Below, piece after piece: positions 62,661 through 64,000 of a stretch of 64,000 nucleotides of DNA (position 1 is its first letter; every line of letters starts with the position of its first letter). Origin of the DNA: Chlorella sorokiniana. Its lineage: Eukaryota > Chlorophyta > Trebouxiophyceae > Chlorellales > Chlorellaceae. The position numbers were made by a program, and so were the translations under genes. The notes below the pieces were generated by a model. It ran no database searches. It was not told the origin of the DNA and worked only from the letters and a program-made list of their open reading frames with translations. The DNA lies in assembly GCA_025917655.1 (NCBI GenBank), contig CP084613.1, positions 1,302,001 through 1,366,000 of the forward strand, written 5' to 3'.

Positions 62661-64000
62661 ATGCTTCTAAGGCGCAGCGCCACGCTGTTGTCACGGTTGG
62701 GGCCTCAGCTGGCGGCAGCGGCAGCAGATAGCGGCGGCCCCGCCTGGGGCCCCCAATCCGCAGCAGTTTGCAGCTGCTCGGCCATTGGCAGCATTGCGAC
62801 GGGGGCGGCGACCAAAGAGGCAGACAGGGCAACGCATGGCAGACGCCACATCACATGTCAGTGCGCCACCTGAGCTTTTGGCCCGGCCGCAGCAAGAAGA
62901 GCAGCGAGGAGCAGCAGCAGCAGCAGCAGCAGCCAGACATGGCAGCGGCGGGTGAGGACTTTGGGTTCAGTAACGCATCAGCAGCGCAGGCAGGTATGGA
63001 CACCAGCAGCAGCGGCAGCACCCTGGCAGCAGCAGCGGCAGACGCTGGCAGCGGCGGCCTTGCAGGGGCGGCAGGCGCCCCCGGCGTGGCCGACCTCTTC
63101 ACAGCCTCAGCCATCATTGCGGCGGCGGCGGGTGCTGAGGATGACGCGCTGCAAGCTGCGCGGGAGGACTCGTGGATCGTGACGCGCCTGGTCCAGTCGC
63201 TGCTGGTCGGGATGCACGGCATGCTGGGGCTGGAGTGGTGGCAGTCGATCATGGCCGCCACCTGCGCCATGCGCGTGGGCACCCTACCCCTCATGCTGGC
63301 CCAGGTCAAGAACACGTACCGCATGTCGCAGGTGGGGCGGGGGGTGGCGAGCGGGTGCAGCCATGGGTGGCAGAGGCGGACCGCCGCCCCGCGTGCCCCT
63401 GCTGGCTGGTTTGGCTGCTGGCAGCGGCGGGTCAAGGTTGCTGCGTAGGCGCGCCGATCCTGCGTGGCTCGTTTTCCCCCAGGCCCGCCCCGAGATGGAG
63501 GAGCTGATGCGCTTCTTCAAGGAGGAGCAGGCGCGCGGCAACACCGAGGCGGCGGTGAGCGCGGGCTGCCCGCCCGGTGGCCGCTGACGCGTGCCTTGCA
63601 CCCTGGCCAACGTGCGCGGTACGGCTCGTCTTACATCTGAGGCTTGCCCTCTGCCCCTCCCCATCCTCCCTCTCCCCCTGGTAATCCAGCTGGAGCACCA
63701 GCAGCGCATCCTGGCAGTGTGGAAGAAGTACAACTGCAACCCGGCCAAGTCGCTGATGGGCATCTTTGTGCAGGCCCCCATCTTCATCGGCTTCTTCTCA
63801 GCCCTGCGCGGCTTCGCGGCTCACAAGGTGGACGGCGGGGCTTGCCTTGTGGGGGAGGGGGAGTTGACCCGCCGCCGCCGCCGCTGTGGGCGGCCCCTGC
63901 TGCCCGCTCATCGCAGCAGGAGGGGCGGGCCTGGCCGTGGTGCATCCCGGGCGTGGCGCAACCCCAGCCGCGACTGCCTGGCCCGCTGCAGGTGCCTTCC
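62661..64000 (+). CDS. OXA1: Mitochondrial inner-membrane insertase OXA1 (5' part)
   Basis: YidC/Oxa1/Alb3 insertase that places matrix-made proteins into the inner membrane. The start MLLRRSATLLSRLGPQLAAA is a mitochondrial presequence. MSVRHLSFWPGRSKKSSEE follows in another frame, so a base is probably missing near 62855, or translation starts there. A poly-Gln run and an Ala/Ser-rich stretch precede TM1 (LVQSLLVGMHGMLGLEWWQS, IMAATCAMRVGTLPLMLAQV). RPEMEELMRFFKEEQARGNT and LEHQQRILAVWKKYNCNPAK form the cytosol-like hairpin. SLMGIFVQAPIFIGFFSALR starts the next helix. The gene runs off the window. OXA1 is chosen over ALB3 because of the presequence and the RHLS leader; COX18 is not excluded. 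Confidence 0.85.
62912..62932 (+). repeat. (CAG)7 run coding for poly-Gln in OXA1
   Basis: Seven CAG codons in the matrix-side linker before TM1. Confidence 0.9.

Overview
The window is nuclear DNA of a green alga, most likely a Chlorella-like trebouxiophyte. It is GC-rich, genes are dense on both strands and cut by many short GT-AG introns, and TGTAA, the chlorophyte poly(A) signal, follows many stop codons. The gene set is that of a photosynthetic eukaryote: a chloroplast stromal processing peptidase, plastid ribosomal protein L10, a mitochondrial m-AAA protease, OXA1, ESCRT-III, a TBC Rab-GAP, CDKD, RPA2 and Sep-tRNA:Sec-tRNA synthase. No operons, insertion sequences, CRISPR arrays or tRNA genes were seen.

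Layout. 0.5-8.0 kb (+): stromal processing peptidase. 8.5-9.1 kb (+): small secreted cysteine protein. 10.0-13.8 kb (+): tandem pair of BAR-like genes. 14.6-15.9 kb (-) RPL37A and 16.2-17.5 kb (+) plastid L10 diverge from one short promoter. 18.6-19.0 kb (-): 99-residue single-pass membrane protein. 19.5-22.9 kb (-): secreted protein made of CxxC modules. 23.4-25.7 kb (+): CDKD. 26.2-28.7 kb (+): ribonucleotide reductase R2. 29.5-37.5 kb (-): a UIM, a Ufd2/E4 core and a BIRC6-type E2 domain in one predicted protein. 37.8-40.5 kb (-): TBC protein. 41.1-42.5 kb (+): SNF7/CHMP4. 43.0-44.6 kb (+): BUD23. 44.9-46.6 kb (-): RPA2. 46.9-48.2 kb (+): plastid-type helical-repeat protein. 48.6-50.1 kb (-): acylated BAR-like protein. 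50.4-52.4 kb (-): SepSecS. 52.7-54.8 kb (+): Sec20 SNARE. 55.0-60.7 kb (+): m-AAA/FtsH. 61.0-61.9 kb (-): RPL23 (uL14). 62.7 kb to the end (+): OXA1, cut by the window edge.

Functional themes are organelle protein import and quality control (SPP, m-AAA, OXA1), ribosome building (RPL37A, RPL23, plastid L10, BUD23), DNA synthesis and cell cycle (R2, RPA2, CDKD), membrane traffic (Sec20, SNF7, TBC, three BAR-like genes) and ubiquitin.

Many conserved exons lose the reading frame by one base, usually at a homopolymer (for example C5 for C6 in the m-AAA Walker A, A10 for A11 in SNF7). The surrounding residues stay conserved, so these look like sequencing errors rather than pseudogenes. Gene spans below therefore run from predicted start codon to stop codon and include introns. 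Exon borders were read by eye from GT-AG sites, phase and family conservation. The most unusual item is the Ufd2-core/E2 fusion, which has no visible U-box.
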